From NCBI GenBank assembly GCA_937957685.1, contig CALGAO010000103.1:1-31257 (forward strand): a stretch of DNA of 31,257 nucleotides, in the 5' to 3' direction. This DNA is from an uncultured Paenibacillaceae bacterium (lineage in GTDB: Bacteria; Bacillota; Bacilli; Paenibacillales; DA-C8). The notes under the pieces were generated by a model. It saw nothing but the letters and a program-made list of their open reading frames with translations. It did no database searches and had not been told where the DNA came from. Positions 7,448-15,274 of this stretch are shown here, piece by piece; the first letter of the stretch is position 1, and every line of letters begins with the position of its first letter. Position numbers and translations under genes: made by a program.

Positions 7448-8511
7448 ACGGACTCGCAACATACGGTTTCCGTTATGCCCGGCGGGGGGAACAGACGATC
7501 CTGATCGGCGAGATGCCGGAGGAGAGGCTCGATCGGCTCGACTTCGCGATGCTTCGTGCGCAGCGCGTGCCGGGCTTGCTGCCTGTCGACATGCGGATGA
7601 CCGACCGGACCGCGGAAACGACGTACGCAGTGGGAAGGCGCAAACCGCTGACCGAATGGCTGCGTTCGCAGGATCCGCTGGCTGAGGAGCGTTGTCTGCA
7701 GTTCATCCTGCACGTCGCCAATCTCTGCACGCAGCTGCGCGATCATCTGCTGGTCGAGAATCGCAGCCTGATCGATCCGCAGCTGATCTACATCCAGGAG
7801 CAGCTGCTCGATGCCGAATTCGTCTACTGGCCGGATCGAGAGATGACATGGGACGAGGGGCGGATGGCGCGCGACATCCAGCAGCTCTGCCTGTTTCTGA
7901 CGCGCAGCGGAAGCGGCAGGGGAATCGCGGGAGAGATCATGCGCTGGTGTGAGGACCCGATGTTTACGATCGACGGACTCAGGAAGAAGCTGATCTCCTG
8001 GATCGATCGATACGAAGCAAGGGCGGAGGAGACGCAGCCAGGCAGGACTCCTTCGCCAGATCGCGGCAGACGCTGGTTCGAACGATGGTTCTCCTTCGGC
8101 GGCCGCGGCAGGGAGGAGCCGGCCGTCCGGCATGAAGAGGAACCATTCACAGTGCCGGTGGGCCAACAGGCGGAGTTTGAGGAAGAGGCGACGCTCGAAT
8201 ATCTCGAGCAACTCGGAGCCGGTCAGGAGACGAAGCGATGCGGCATCACCAGGACGCCGTTCATCATCGGACGGGACCGCAAGATCGCCGATCTGGCCTT
8301 TGACAACTCCGCACTCTCGCGCATCCATGCCGAGATCAAACGGACAGGTTGCGGCTATGTGATCCGTGACCTGGGCTCCAGCAACGGGACCCGCCTGAAC
8401 GGAGAAGCGCTGCCGCCCTTTACCGACATACCGCTCAGCAGCGGCGACCGGATCGACATCGCGGATATTCGTCTCTGCTTCGTCTTGGATCAGAGTCAAC
8501 CTGTGGTATAA
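7444..8511 (+). CDS. FHA-domain protein with DUF6382-like N-terminus
   Basis: 355 residues, GTG start overlapping the prepilin peptidase stop. The N-terminal 190 residues resemble the DUF6382 region found in Bacillota pilus clusters (for example GEMPEERLDRLDFAMLRAQRVPGLLPVD and a helical part after it); I assign this from pattern memory, so it is tentative. A linker rich in Arg and Glu follows. The C-terminus from about residue 273 is a forkhead-associated domain with the core motifs GRDRK, SALSRIHAEI and DLGSSNGTRLNG, the phosphothreonine-binding residues. Such proteins probably respond to Ser/Thr kinase signalling. Its last codons also contain the promoter for the next gene. Confidence 0.75.
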   Translation: MNGLATYGFRYARRGEQTILIGEMPEERLDRLDFAMLRAQRVPGLLPVDMRMTDRTAETTYAVGRRKPLTEWLRSQDPLAEERCLQFILHVANLCTQLRDHLLVENRSLIDPQLIYIQEQLLDAEFVYWPDREMTWDEGRMARDIQQLCLFLTRSGSGRGIAGEIMRWCEDPMFTIDGLRKKLISWIDRYEARAEETQPGRTPSPDRGRRWFERWFSFGGRGREEPAVRHEEEPFTVPVGQQAEFEEEATLEYLEQLGAGQETKRCGITRTPFIIGRDRKIADLAFDNSALSRIHAEIKRTGCGYVIRDLGSSNGTRLNGEALPPFTDIPLSSGDRIDIADIRLCFVLDQSQPVV

Positions 8512-8512
8512 T
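8485..8512 (+). promoter_or_regulatory. Extended -10 promoter for the thioredoxin-family gene at 8547
   Basis: TTGGAT at 8485-8490, sixteen bases, then TATAAT at 8507-8512, preceded by TGG, an extended -10 element. It lies inside the last codons of the FHA gene and 34 bases before the next start, so the following gene can be transcribed separately. Confidence 0.6.
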
Positions 8513-8546
8513 AGGGGAAGCAAAAGATGGAAGGAGAGATCTGTTA

Positions 8547-9104
8547 ATGGCCAGAACACCGTCCAATATGATCCCGCTTGGCACCAGGGCTCCGGACTTC
8601 TCGCTGCCGGATGTCGTATCCGGAGAGACCAAAACGCTTGGCGAGCTGAAGTCCGACCGCGCCACCGTCATCATGTTCATCTGCAATCATTGCCCATTTG
8701 TCAGACATGTGCTTGACGGCATCCTGCAGCTGGCGCATGACTACATCCCGCGAGGCGTCTCGTTCATCGCGATCAATGCCAATGATTACAAGGCGTATCC
8801 GGATGATTCTCCGGAGAACATGAAGAAGCTTGCGCAGGAGAAAGCCTTCCCGTTCGTCTATCTGGTGGATGAGACGCAGGAGGTTGCCCGCGCCTATGAG
8901 GCCGCCTGCACGCCGGATTTCTATGTCTTCGACGGCGATCTCTCGCTCGTCTATCGCGGACAGCTGGATGATGCCCGCCCGGGCAACGAGGTGCCGGTAA
9001 CGGGCAAGGACATCCGCGCCGCGCTCGACGCCCTGCTCTCCGGACAGCCCGTCTCCGACCAGCAGAAACCAAGCGTCGGCTGCAACATCAAGTGGAAAGC
9101 GTAA
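8547..9104 (+). CDS. Thioredoxin-family (AhpC/TSA-like) protein
   Basis: Protein of 185 residues with an AhpC/TSA-type N-terminus (LGTRAPDFSLPDVVSGET) and the motif FICNHCPFV (Cys46, Cys49). It ends in the VGCNIKWK tail characteristic of this small family of cytosolic thioredoxin-like proteins in Bacillota and many other bacteria. The CxxC pair suggests thiol redox exchange or peroxide reduction; the substrate is not known. AAGGAGAG at 8531-8538 gives a good ribosome site nine bases before the ATG. It has its own promoter at 8485-8512 and ends before a strong hairpin at 9169-9200. Confidence 0.85.
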   Translation: MARTPSNMIPLGTRAPDFSLPDVVSGETKTLGELKSDRATVIMFICNHCPFVRHVLDGILQLAHDYIPRGVSFIAINANDYKAYPDDSPENMKKLAQEKAFPFVYLVDETQEVARAYEAACTPDFYVFDGDLSLVYRGQLDDARPGNEVPVTGKDIRAALDALLSGQPVSDQQKPSVGCNIKWKA

Positions 9105-9168
9105 GCGCTCAAGGCTTCCGAGTCCAAGCGGATGATCGGTTAATAACATGACGCATCCTTTGGCAGCA

Positions 9169-9200
9169 GAAGGGGATTACCGCACGCGGCAATCCCCTTC
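9169..9200. terminator. Hairpin between convergent genes
   Basis: Perfect 10-base-pair stem, GAAGGGGATT (9169-9178) with AATCCCCTTC (9191-9200), and a GC-rich loop that can pair further. It sits between the convergent genes ending at 9104 and 9208, so it can serve either. The following + strand tract (CTTGACTTTA) is only moderately T-rich. Confidence 0.6.
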
Positions 9201-9207
9201 CTTGACT

Positions 9208-9753
9208 TTATGGCATGTTCGCCTGCAGCTCCTGAAGGCGTCTGTCCAGCATCTCATTGCCCTCGACGAGCCTGTCCAGAAGCGCGTTCAGGGCGGCGAC
9301 GATTCTCTCCCTGTCCTCCGCCTTGACGGCTTCATCGAGCTGGCTTCTCAGCTTCCTGCCTTCTTCCTTCCACTGCTTGCGCCGCTCTGACCAGGCGTGA
9401 TGCTTCCTGGACGCATCGTCTCGCTTGTCCTTGTCGGTCATCTTCTCGACGTTGCTCTCCCGCTGATTCCGGGCTTCCAGCTTCTGTTCATTCAGCTTCA
9501 TCTGCATGTTCCGTTCATGCTTCAGCTTCAGCAGCTTGGAGCGCAGCTCGTTTCTCCTGGCCAGTTCCTGCTTCCACATGTCAAGCTGATCCGGAGTATA
9601 GGTTTCCGCCAGCTTCAGCACCTTCGCTTCAAACTGCCTGATATCCTCGGCTTGTTGCCGGGGTTCGATGAACGAAGCGCGGACGGACACAACCGGCCAC
9701 ATGAGCGCCAGCACGCCAACGGTCAGCAGGATGCCTGGTAGCATTCGTTTCAT
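9208..9753 (-). CDS. Secreted coiled-coil protein, unknown function
   Basis: Protein of 181 residues with a signal peptide (MKRMLPGILLTVGVLALMWPVVSVRAS; cleavage likely after VRA) and then a highly charged, almost wholly helical body rich in Lys, Glu, Arg, Leu and Gln. That composition suggests an extended coiled coil. No catalytic motif is seen and I do not recognise a family. The start at 9753 is preferred because AAGGAGGT lies just upstream; the longer frame from 9816 lacks such a site. The gene is divergent from the thioredoxin-fold gene at 9870. Confidence 0.7.
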   Translation of the reverse strand: MKRMLPGILLTVGVLALMWPVVSVRASFIEPRQQAEDIRQFEAKVLKLAETYTPDQLDMWKQELARRNELRSKLLKLKHERNMQMKLNEQKLEARNQRESNVEKMTDKDKRDDASRKHHAWSERRKQWKEEGRKLRSQLDEAVKAEDRERIVAALNALLDRLVEGNEMLDRRLQELQANMP

Positions 9754-9869
9754 CACATGACCTCCTTGGAAATTTGTACATTTACATTGTGCGAACATTT
9801 GCCGAAATTGATACAATAGAAAAGGATGAACCGCAGCACAGATGAAGCAGGAGAGGACGGATCAAGTTG

Positions 9870-10205
9870 ATGCGAGAGTTGAACGAAGTACAGCTGCTGA
9901 GACTGGCCGGGGACAGTCAGGCAAGCTGCGCGGTGTTCCTGCACACGCCCATGTGCGGGACCTGCCAGGCGGCGCGCAGAATGCTGGAGGTGCTGATGGC
10001 GATGGATGACCAGCTACCCCTGTATGCCGGCAATGTCAACCTGATGCCGCAGCTGGCCCGAAGCTGGCGGATCGGGAGCGTGCCTTGCGTGGCGTTCATC
10101 CGGCAGGGACAGCTCGTGGACAAGATGTATGCCGTTCAGTCCGTGCCGGCGCTTTATGAGCGGTTTCTGCTGCATGGATTGATGAAGGGGCCCGCCGACG
10201 GATGA
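9870..10205 (+). CDS. Thioredoxin-fold protein with CGTC motif
   Basis: Short protein of 111 residues with the motif HTPMCGTCQAARRML (Cys29, Cys32) and the cis-proline segment (GSVPCVAFIRQGQLVD). The Trp of the classical WCGPC motif is replaced by Met and the Pro by Thr, as in YtpP-type and other small Bacillota thioredoxin-like proteins. A TTG three bases upstream (9867) is an alternative start; AGGAGAGGA near 9849 suits either, slightly favouring TTG. It lies 81 bases before thyA with its own promoter between, so the two are probably not one transcript. Confidence 0.8.
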   Translation: MRELNEVQLLRLAGDSQASCAVFLHTPMCGTCQAARRMLEVLMAMDDQLPLYAGNVNLMPQLARSWRIGSVPCVAFIRQGQLVDKMYAVQSVPALYERFLLHGLMKGPADG

Positions 10206-10236
10206 TGAGAATCATCGTGCCGTTGGCGGGATTATT

Positions 10237-10245
10237 TGCTATAAT
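10237..10245 (+). promoter_or_regulatory. Extended -10 element upstream of thyA
   Basis: TGC followed by TATAAT (10240-10245), 41 bases before the thyA ATG. A matching -35 is weak (GTGCCG at 10217-10222, spacer 17), so activity would rely on the extended -10. Confidence 0.45.
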
Positions 10246-10286
10246 GGGACAAGTGATTAGTTTTTCATATTACCTGGAGGTGGACG

Positions 10287-11081
10287 ATGAGAGCCTATCT
10301 CGATCTGCTGGAAGACATATTGGCCCATGGCACGAAGAAGGAAGACCGGACAGGGACGGGGACGATCTCGGTATTTGGCCGTCAGCTCCGGTTCGATCTC
10401 AGCCAGGGATTCCCGCTGATGACGACGAAGCGGATGCATATCAAATCGATCGTCCATGAGCTGCTCTGGTTCCTCAGCGGCAGCACGAACATCCGCTATC
10501 TGAAGGAGAATGGCGTGACGATCTGGGACGAATGGGCGGATGAGGAAGGCGATCTGGGCAGGGTCTACGGAGCCCAATGGCGTACCTGGCGCGCGCCGAG
10601 CGGAGAGACGATCGACCAGATCTCGCGCGTCATCGAACAGATCAAGCGCGATCCGGATTCGCGACGCCATCTGGTGAGCGCTTGGAATCCGGCGGAAGTC
10701 GACGAGATGGCGCTGCCGCCGTGCCACTATGCGTTTCAGTTCTATGTGGCGAACGGCAAGCTGTCGTGCATGTTCCAGATGCGCTCGGTCGACACGTTCC
10801 TCGGACTGCCGTTTAATATCCCATCCTACGCGCTGCTCACCCATATGGTCGCGCAGCAATGCGACCTGGAACCGGGCGAGCTGATCTGGACGGGCGGCGA
10901 CGTGCATATTTATTTGAATCATATCGAGCAGGTGAAGCTGCAGCTGACGCGTGAGCCGTATCCGTTGCCGCGCCTCGTCATCAAGCGCAAGCCGGACAGC
11001 ATCTTCGAGTATCGGTATGAAGACTTTGCCTTTGAAGGTTATCAATATCATCCGAGCATCAAGGCGCCCATCGCCGTCTAG
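10287..11081 (+). CDS. thyA: Thymidylate synthase
   Basis: Folate-dependent conversion of dUMP to dTMP using 5,10-methylene-tetrahydrofolate. At 264 residues it has the same length as Escherichia coli ThyA. The catalytic Cys is at 146 within LPPCHYAFQF. Other ThyA motifs are RTGTGT near the N-terminus, YGAQWRTW, the DTFLGLPFNIPSYALL dUMP-binding loop, and GGDVHIYLNHIEQ. The start has GGAGGTGG just upstream. dfrA follows after 30 bases, a common pair: the synthase produces dihydrofolate and DfrA reduces it. No operator was seen. Confidence 0.97.
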   Translation: MRAYLDLLEDILAHGTKKEDRTGTGTISVFGRQLRFDLSQGFPLMTTKRMHIKSIVHELLWFLSGSTNIRYLKENGVTIWDEWADEEGDLGRVYGAQWRTWRAPSGETIDQISRVIEQIKRDPDSRRHLVSAWNPAEVDEMALPPCHYAFQFYVANGKLSCMFQMRSVDTFLGLPFNIPSYALLTHMVAQQCDLEPGELIWTGGDVHIYLNHIEQVKLQLTREPYPLPRLVIKRKPDSIFEYRYEDFAFEGYQYHPSIKAPIAV

Positions 11082-11111
11082 ACCGCACACTGAACGGATG
11101 GAGTGAAGAGA

Positions 11112-11609
11112 ATGACGACGCTCTCGATTATCGTGGCCATGGGCAGAGACCGCACGATCGGCAAGGACAATGCCCTGCCCTGGCATCTGCCCAATGATCT
11201 GAAATATTTCCGCAGGGTGACGATGGGCAAGCCGATCATCATGGGGAGGAAGACGCATGAGTCGATCGGCAAGGCGCTGGATGGCCGGCTCAACATCGTC
11301 CTGACCAGAGACCGGAGCTATCAGCCCGCGGCAGGCTGCGTCGTCACGCACTCCGTGGAAGAGACGCTTCGCGCCGTTAAGGAGCATGAAGAGGCGTTCG
11401 TGATCGGCGGGGCGGAGATCATCTCGCTGTTCCTGCCCGTAGCGGACCGGTTGTACCTGACCTATATCGATGAGGATTTCGCCGGAGACGTCTTCCTGCC
11501 GGAGCTGCGGGAGGAGGACTGGCAGCTCCTCACTGCGGAGCCGGGCGTGACGGACGAGCGCAATCCGTATGCGCATGAGTTCCGCGTCTATGATCGGGTC
11601 AGGCGTTGA
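11112..11609 (+). CDS. dfrA: Dihydrofolate reductase
   Basis: Reduces dihydrofolate to tetrahydrofolate with NADPH, restoring the cofactor used by thymidylate synthase directly upstream. 165 residues. The start is followed by SIIVAMGRDRTIGKDNALPWHLPNDLKYFR, with the catalytic Asp at 29 (equivalent to Asp27 in E. coli). The NADPH site motifs are MGRKTHESIGKAL and FVIGGAEI. ATG 11112 is preferred over GTG 11103 because GGAGTG sits six to seven bases before it. A 78-base gap separates it from gntK. Confidence 0.95.
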   Translation: MTTLSIIVAMGRDRTIGKDNALPWHLPNDLKYFRRVTMGKPIIMGRKTHESIGKALDGRLNIVLTRDRSYQPAAGCVVTHSVEETLRAVKEHEEAFVIGGAEIISLFLPVADRLYLTYIDEDFAGDVFLPELREEDWQLLTAEPGVTDERNPYAHEFRVYDRVRR

Positions 11610-11687
11610 TCACGCCTGATCACGCCCGACAACACCCGCTTGACAGATTGAGATACCCACCACTGTTACCAAGAAGGAGAGATTGCC

Positions 11688-13208
11688 GTGCAAATCAATG
11701 CCAACGTTGTTATTGGCATCGACATCGGAACCACCGGCGCCAAATGTGTCATCTGGTCCATCGAAGAGAAAGCGATCATCGCCGAAGCGTCGAAGACGTA
11801 TCCCTTGCTCAAGCCGAATCCCGGTTGGGCCGAGCAAGATCCGGAGGAACTCCTCGAAGCCTTCCTGTACTCCCTGGGCACGGCGGTGCGTGAGTCCGGC
11901 GTTCGCCCCGGGCAGATCGTCGGCATCGGCATCAGCACAGCGATGCATACGCTGCTGGCCGTGGATGAACAGGGACAGCCGCTGACCCGGACGATCACCT
12001 GGGCGGACGGACGCAGCGTCGAGCAGGCGGAGAAGCTCAAGCGGGAGCTGAACGGTCTGGCCATCTATCGCCGCACGGGGACGCCGATCCACCCGATGTC
12101 GCCGCTGACCAAGCTGCTGTGGATGAAGGAAGAGCAGCCGGAGCTGTATCGAAGGGCGGCCCGGTTCGTGTCGATCAAGGAATACATCCTGTACAGGCTG
12201 TACGGCGAGTGGGTGGTGGACTACTCCATCGCTTCCGCCACCGGCCTGTTTAACCTGAACACCATGAGCTGGGATGAGGATGTGCTGCGGCTGCTGGAGC
12301 TTCCGGCGAGCAAGCTGTCGACGCCGGTTCCGGTCACGCATGCGCTGACCGGCCTGAAGGAGGAGTACGCGGAGCGGCTCGGCATCGACCCGATGACGAG
12401 GATGGTCGTGGGCAGCAGCGATGGCGTGCTGGCCAATCTCGGAGTCGGTGCGGTGGCGGCGGGGGATATCGCGGTAACGGTCGGCACCAGCGGCGCCATC
12501 CGCACGATGGTCGAATCGCCGCTGACCGACGAGCTGGGCCGGACGTTCTGCTACTCCCTGGCCGAAGATCGCTTCGCGATCGGCGGGGCGACGAACAATG
12601 CCGGCATCGTCCTGCAATGGCTCGTGGAGGAGATGACGCGCAGTCAGCTGACGCTGGAGGAGGTGCTGGAGGAGGCGGCCCAGGTCGAGCCAGGGGCGGA
12701 GGGTCTGCTGTTCCTGCCGTTCCTGAACGGTGAGCGGGCGCCTTACTGGAACGCCAGTGCACGCGCCGTATTCTTCGGCCTGTCGATCCGCCATCAGCGC
12801 AAGCACATGTTCAGGGCGGCCCTGGAAGGCATCGTGTTCGCCCTGTACGCGGTCAAGAATGTGCTGAGGGAAGAGCATGCCGATTCGCCGATCCACGCCT
12901 CTGGCGGTCTGGCGAAGTCCGGGCTGTGGCTGCAGATCCTGGCCGATATCTTCGGGCGCAAGGTCGTGGTGCCGAAGAGCGTGGAAGCGTCCTGCCTCGG
13001 GGCGGCGCTGGTGGCGCTGCGCAGCGCCGGACACATCTCGCGCTGGGATGAGGCGAAGCAATGGGCGCCCGCGGTGCGCGAGTATGAGCCGAACATGGAC
13101 AACCATGCCAGATACGCCAGGCTGTTCGCCATTTACACGAACGTGGCGGAGACGCTGCAGCCGCATTTCCGCCTGATCACGGAGTATCAGATGGGCGGAC
13201 ATGACTGA
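11688..13208 (+). CDS. gntK: Gluconokinase, FGGY family
   Basis: FGGY-family carbohydrate kinase of 506 residues, a normal length for the Bacillus-type gluconokinase (GntK), which phosphorylates gluconate to 6-phosphogluconate. Visible are the N-terminal phosphate loop GIDIGTTGAKCVIWS, the GIGISTAMHTLLAVDEQG strand, ADGRSVEQAEKLK, and the second domain with TVGTSGAIRT, FLNGERAPYWN and a GGLAKSGLWLQILADIFG segment. Features fit the gluconate/xylulose branch; FGGY substrates are hard to assign by eye, so the substrate is less certain than the fold. It starts with GTG, eight bases after a good AAGGAGAG site. No gluconate permease lies adjacent. Confidence 0.8.
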   Translation: MQINANVVIGIDIGTTGAKCVIWSIEEKAIIAEASKTYPLLKPNPGWAEQDPEELLEAFLYSLGTAVRESGVRPGQIVGIGISTAMHTLLAVDEQGQPLTRTITWADGRSVEQAEKLKRELNGLAIYRRTGTPIHPMSPLTKLLWMKEEQPELYRRAARFVSIKEYILYRLYGEWVVDYSIASATGLFNLNTMSWDEDVLRLLELPASKLSTPVPVTHALTGLKEEYAERLGIDPMTRMVVGSSDGVLANLGVGAVAAGDIAVTVGTSGAIRTMVESPLTDELGRTFCYSLAEDRFAIGGATNNAGIVLQWLVEEMTRSQLTLEEVLEEAAQVEPGAEGLLFLPFLNGERAPYWNASARAVFFGLSIRHQRKHMFRAALEGIVFALYAVKNVLREEHADSPIHASGGLAKSGLWLQILADIFGRKVVVPKSVEASCLGAALVALRSAGHISRWDEAKQWAPAVREYEPNMDNHARYARLFAIYTNVAETLQPHFRLITEYQMGGHD

Positions 13209-13289
13209 GGAAGCAACGCGGGTCACCGGGTGAAAACGGGAGGAGACCAGCATCATGGAGCGTCGGGTGGAGGAGCGGTTGAGGCGGCA

Positions 13290-14057
13290 TCACGGAGCGC
13301 CGGGTGAGCGGAAGTGCCTTAGACAGCAATCCCAATATTGCCTGATCGCCTCCGGGATGTTCCGCAGCTGCTTGACCGCCAGATAGGCGCCGCTCGGCTG
13401 CACGTCGACCGGCACGATGTTGAAGGACCATTCCCTCTCAGCGGGGATATGGATGGCGTGAATGCCGTTCTTGAGCGCGGGAACGATATCCGTCCGGATC
13501 GAATTGCCGATCATCCAGGTGCTCGACCGGGGGAAGCGTTCCCGCTTCAGTATGTTCGCCAGCGCCTCCACATTTTTGTGCCGCTCGATAAAGATGCGGT
13601 CCCGGAAGAATCTCCTGAGCCCGATCCGCTCGATCTTCTTCTGCTGGATGAGCGCATCGCCGCCCGTATACAGGCAGAGCAGATGGCCCTGGTCCTGCAG
13701 CTCCAGCAGCGTCTCGTTCATGTGAGGATAGCTCTCGATCTCCTTCTCATAGACGCTCATGCCCAGTTGCGTCAGCCGCTCGATATGCTCGTCCCGCACG
13801 GGCCTGTTAAGCCGATCGGCAAGCCAGCGGTAGGTCATGACGAGCGATTGCGGGAAGTGGGTGGGGACGAAGCCTTCCTTCTCCACGTAGGACAGGTCCA
13901 GCTCGTGCTGCTTGTCCTTGATCGCTTCAGCCGAAACATCGGCTCCCTGAAACCAATCCAGCAGCATATCGGCGAACGCATCGATCGCTTCCAGGAAATA
14001 TTTGTTGCAATGGATCAGCGTATCGTCCAGATCGAACAGCAAGATCTGACGTTCCAT
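13290..14057 (-). CDS. HAD-superfamily hydrolase
   Basis: Haloacid dehalogenase-fold phosphatase, about 255 residues. Motif I LLFDLDDTLIH gives the nucleophile Asp9 and general acid Asp11; motif II is the Thr of CLYTGGD; motif III is Lys in the ERHKN region; motif IV is GNSIRTDIVPALKNG, close to the GDSxxTDI consensus but with Asn for Asp. A helical cap (residues 20-100) places it among YjjG/YfnB-like class I enzymes. The substrate is unknown. ATG 14057 is chosen because GGAGGT lies eight bases upstream; an in-frame TTG at 14066 overlaps that site. It is divergent from the tyrosine phosphatase at 14177. Confidence 0.85.
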   Translation of the reverse strand: MERQILLFDLDDTLIHCNKYFLEAIDAFADMLLDWFQGADVSAEAIKDKQHELDLSYVEKEGFVPTHFPQSLVMTYRWLADRLNRPVRDEHIERLTQLGMSVYEKEIESYPHMNETLLELQDQGHLLCLYTGGDALIQQKKIERIGLRRFFRDRIFIERHKNVEALANILKRERFPRSSTWMIGNSIRTDIVPALKNGIHAIHIPAEREWSFNIVPVDVQPSGAYLAVKQLRNIPEAIRQYWDCCLRHFRSPGAP

Positions 14058-14084
14058 GTTGATCAACCTCCGGCGTTCGCGTTA

Positions 14085-14093
14085 TGGTAAAAT
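14085..14093 (+). promoter_or_regulatory. Extended -10 for the tyrosine phosphatase gene
   Basis: TGG followed by TAAAAT (14088-14093) on the + strand, about 84 bases before the start at 14177. No good -35 is at normal spacing. A perfect TTGACA lies on the minus strand at 14142-14147 and could serve the divergent HAD gene, with a weak GATAGA 18 bases on. Confidence 0.35.
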
Positions 14094-14102
14094 GAAATGC
14101 GT

Positions 14103-14139
14103 CAGCAGGATGGCGAGTCTATCCAGACGCCTCCTGCTG
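14103..14139 (+). other. Leader hairpin upstream of the tyrosine phosphatase gene
   Basis: CAGCAGGA (14103-14110) pairs with TCCTGCTG (14132-14139), and inner bases GGC and GTC pair with GAC and GCC, leaving a small loop near 14121-14125. There is no T run after it, so it is not an ordinary terminator. It lies in the presumed leader, 37 bases before the ATG. Confidence 0.5.
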
Positions 14140-14176
14140 TCTGTCAACCAATCAGGCAACAAAAGGAGATAATCGC

Positions 14177-14674
14177 ATGATTCGTGTCTTGTTCGTATGT
14201 TTGGGCAATATCTGCCGCTCCCCGATGGCCGAGGCGGTGTTCCGCCATTACGTCCAGGAGGCCGGACTGAGCGACCGGATCGTGGTGGATTCGGCCGGCA
14301 CCGGCGACTGGCACGTCGGGGAACCGCCTCATCGCGGCACCCGTCGTATCCTTGACAGCAACAACATCAGTTATGAGAACATTCGCGCCAGACAGGTGGC
14401 GGGAAGCGATTTTGCCGACAGCCATTACATCATCGCGATGGACGAGCAGAATCTCAGGGATCTGCGCCGCATCGCCGAGCAGGCGGCACGCGCCGGCGGA
14501 TCTTCCCGCGCCCCGCACATCGGCAAGCTCCTTGATTTCGCTTCAAAGTCCGCTTCCGGCGATGTGCCGGACCCGTACTACACGGGCAACTTCGAGGAAG
14601 TGTTCGCGATGGTCCAGGACGGCTGCCGCGGACTCCTGAACCACATCATCGAGAAAGAGGGCCTCACTGGCTGA
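14177..14674 (+). CDS. Low-molecular-weight protein tyrosine phosphatase
   Basis: Protein of 165 residues with the catalytic P-loop VCLGNICRS at the N-terminus (Cys8, Arg14), the SAGTGDWHVGEPPHRG stretch, and the general acid Asp132 in PDPYY, all diagnostic for the family (YfkJ/YwlE/Wzb relatives). It removes phosphate from phosphotyrosine or phosphoarginine; the P-loop residue Ile12 (Thr in YwlE, a change known to alter the preference) argues for tyrosine rather than arginine specificity. AAAGGAG precedes the ATG. The stop is only five bases from the end of the convergent gene at 14680, with no terminator between. Confidence 0.93.
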   Translation: MIRVLFVCLGNICRSPMAEAVFRHYVQEAGLSDRIVVDSAGTGDWHVGEPPHRGTRRILDSNNISYENIRARQVAGSDFADSHYIIAMDEQNLRDLRRIAEQAARAGGSSRAPHIGKLLDFASKSASGDVPDPYYTGNFEEVFAMVQDGCRGLLNHIIEKEGLTG

Positions 14675-14679
14675 CTTCC

Positions 14680-15198
14680 TTACAGATCATCGATCGTTTC
14701 GGCATCCGGGAGCTCCAGCGCATATTCATAGTCCTCGATATCAAACACCTGAACCGGAATCTCCGCTTCGATCACCTTGTCGATGAAATCAAGCTGGTCG
14801 GTGAGGATCGGGATCTTCTCCATCATGCCGGTCAGGACCAGCTCCGTCTCGATCGGGTCCAGATGCTCGCCATATTGCGCATTGTCGATCGCATAGACGA
14901 CCTGGAACGTCACCAGGTCGTTCACGAGCAAGGAAGCCTTGCGCCAGGGGGCGGTGAGAGCCCGCTCGATCTTCTTGCGATTGAGCGGCTCCTCGAAGAA
15001 ACGGATCATCTCATCGATTTTCGTCCTCACATGCTCATCCTCATGCGGGTCCGGCATCAACGGCTGTTCATCCGTCCTGAAATCATACAGCTCCAGGACC
15101 GTTGAGTACGGGATATAGTATTCGACCGGTCGGTCCGGCATAAGCAATTGTCCGTATATGGCGATCATGACCGCCTCCAGGGCAAAGCGTTTATGCAT
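14680..15198 (-). CDS. Conserved-looking hypothetical protein
   Basis: Protein of 172 residues that I cannot assign to a family with a known function. Its N-terminus MHKRFALEAVMIAIYGQLLMPDRPVEYYIPYSTVLELYDF is followed by an acidic helical region. The C-terminal 60 residues include ETELVLTGMMEKIPILTDQLDFIDKVIEAEIPVQVFDIEDYEYALE, suggesting an alternating alpha/beta fold. No signal peptide or membrane helix is visible. Similar proteins occur in Paenibacillus (memory, unchecked). GGAGG lies 11 bases before the ATG. It follows the rluA-like gene on the same strand with a gap of about 75 bases, so co-transcription is possible. Confidence 0.65.
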   Translation of the reverse strand: MHKRFALEAVMIAIYGQLLMPDRPVEYYIPYSTVLELYDFRTDEQPLMPDPHEDEHVRTKIDEMIRFFEEPLNRKKIERALTAPWRKASLLVNDLVTFQVVYAIDNAQYGEHLDPIETELVLTGMMEKIPILTDQLDFIDKVIEAEIPVQVFDIEDYEYALELPDAETIDDL

Positions 15199-15274
15199 CT
15201 GTCAAAGTGCCTCCATCTATAAAATGATATTGGGATGAACGCCCGGTCCATCGCGGGATTCACCCGCGGGCCTG

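Noticed and set aside
10202..10459. 85-residue ORF overlapping the thyA start
   Set aside because: It covers the thyA promoter and first codons in another frame, lacks a ribosome site and has no family resemblance.
11610..11640. Direct repeat GATCACGCC after dfrA
   Set aside because: Two partial copies only, no T run and no symmetry; too short to call a terminator or operator.
13255..13386. Short + strand ORF starting MERRVEERLRRHHG with GGGAGGAG upstream
   Set aside because: It has a plausible ribosome site, but it overlaps the 3' end of the HAD gene antisense and gives an Arg-rich peptide of about 43 residues with no family look.
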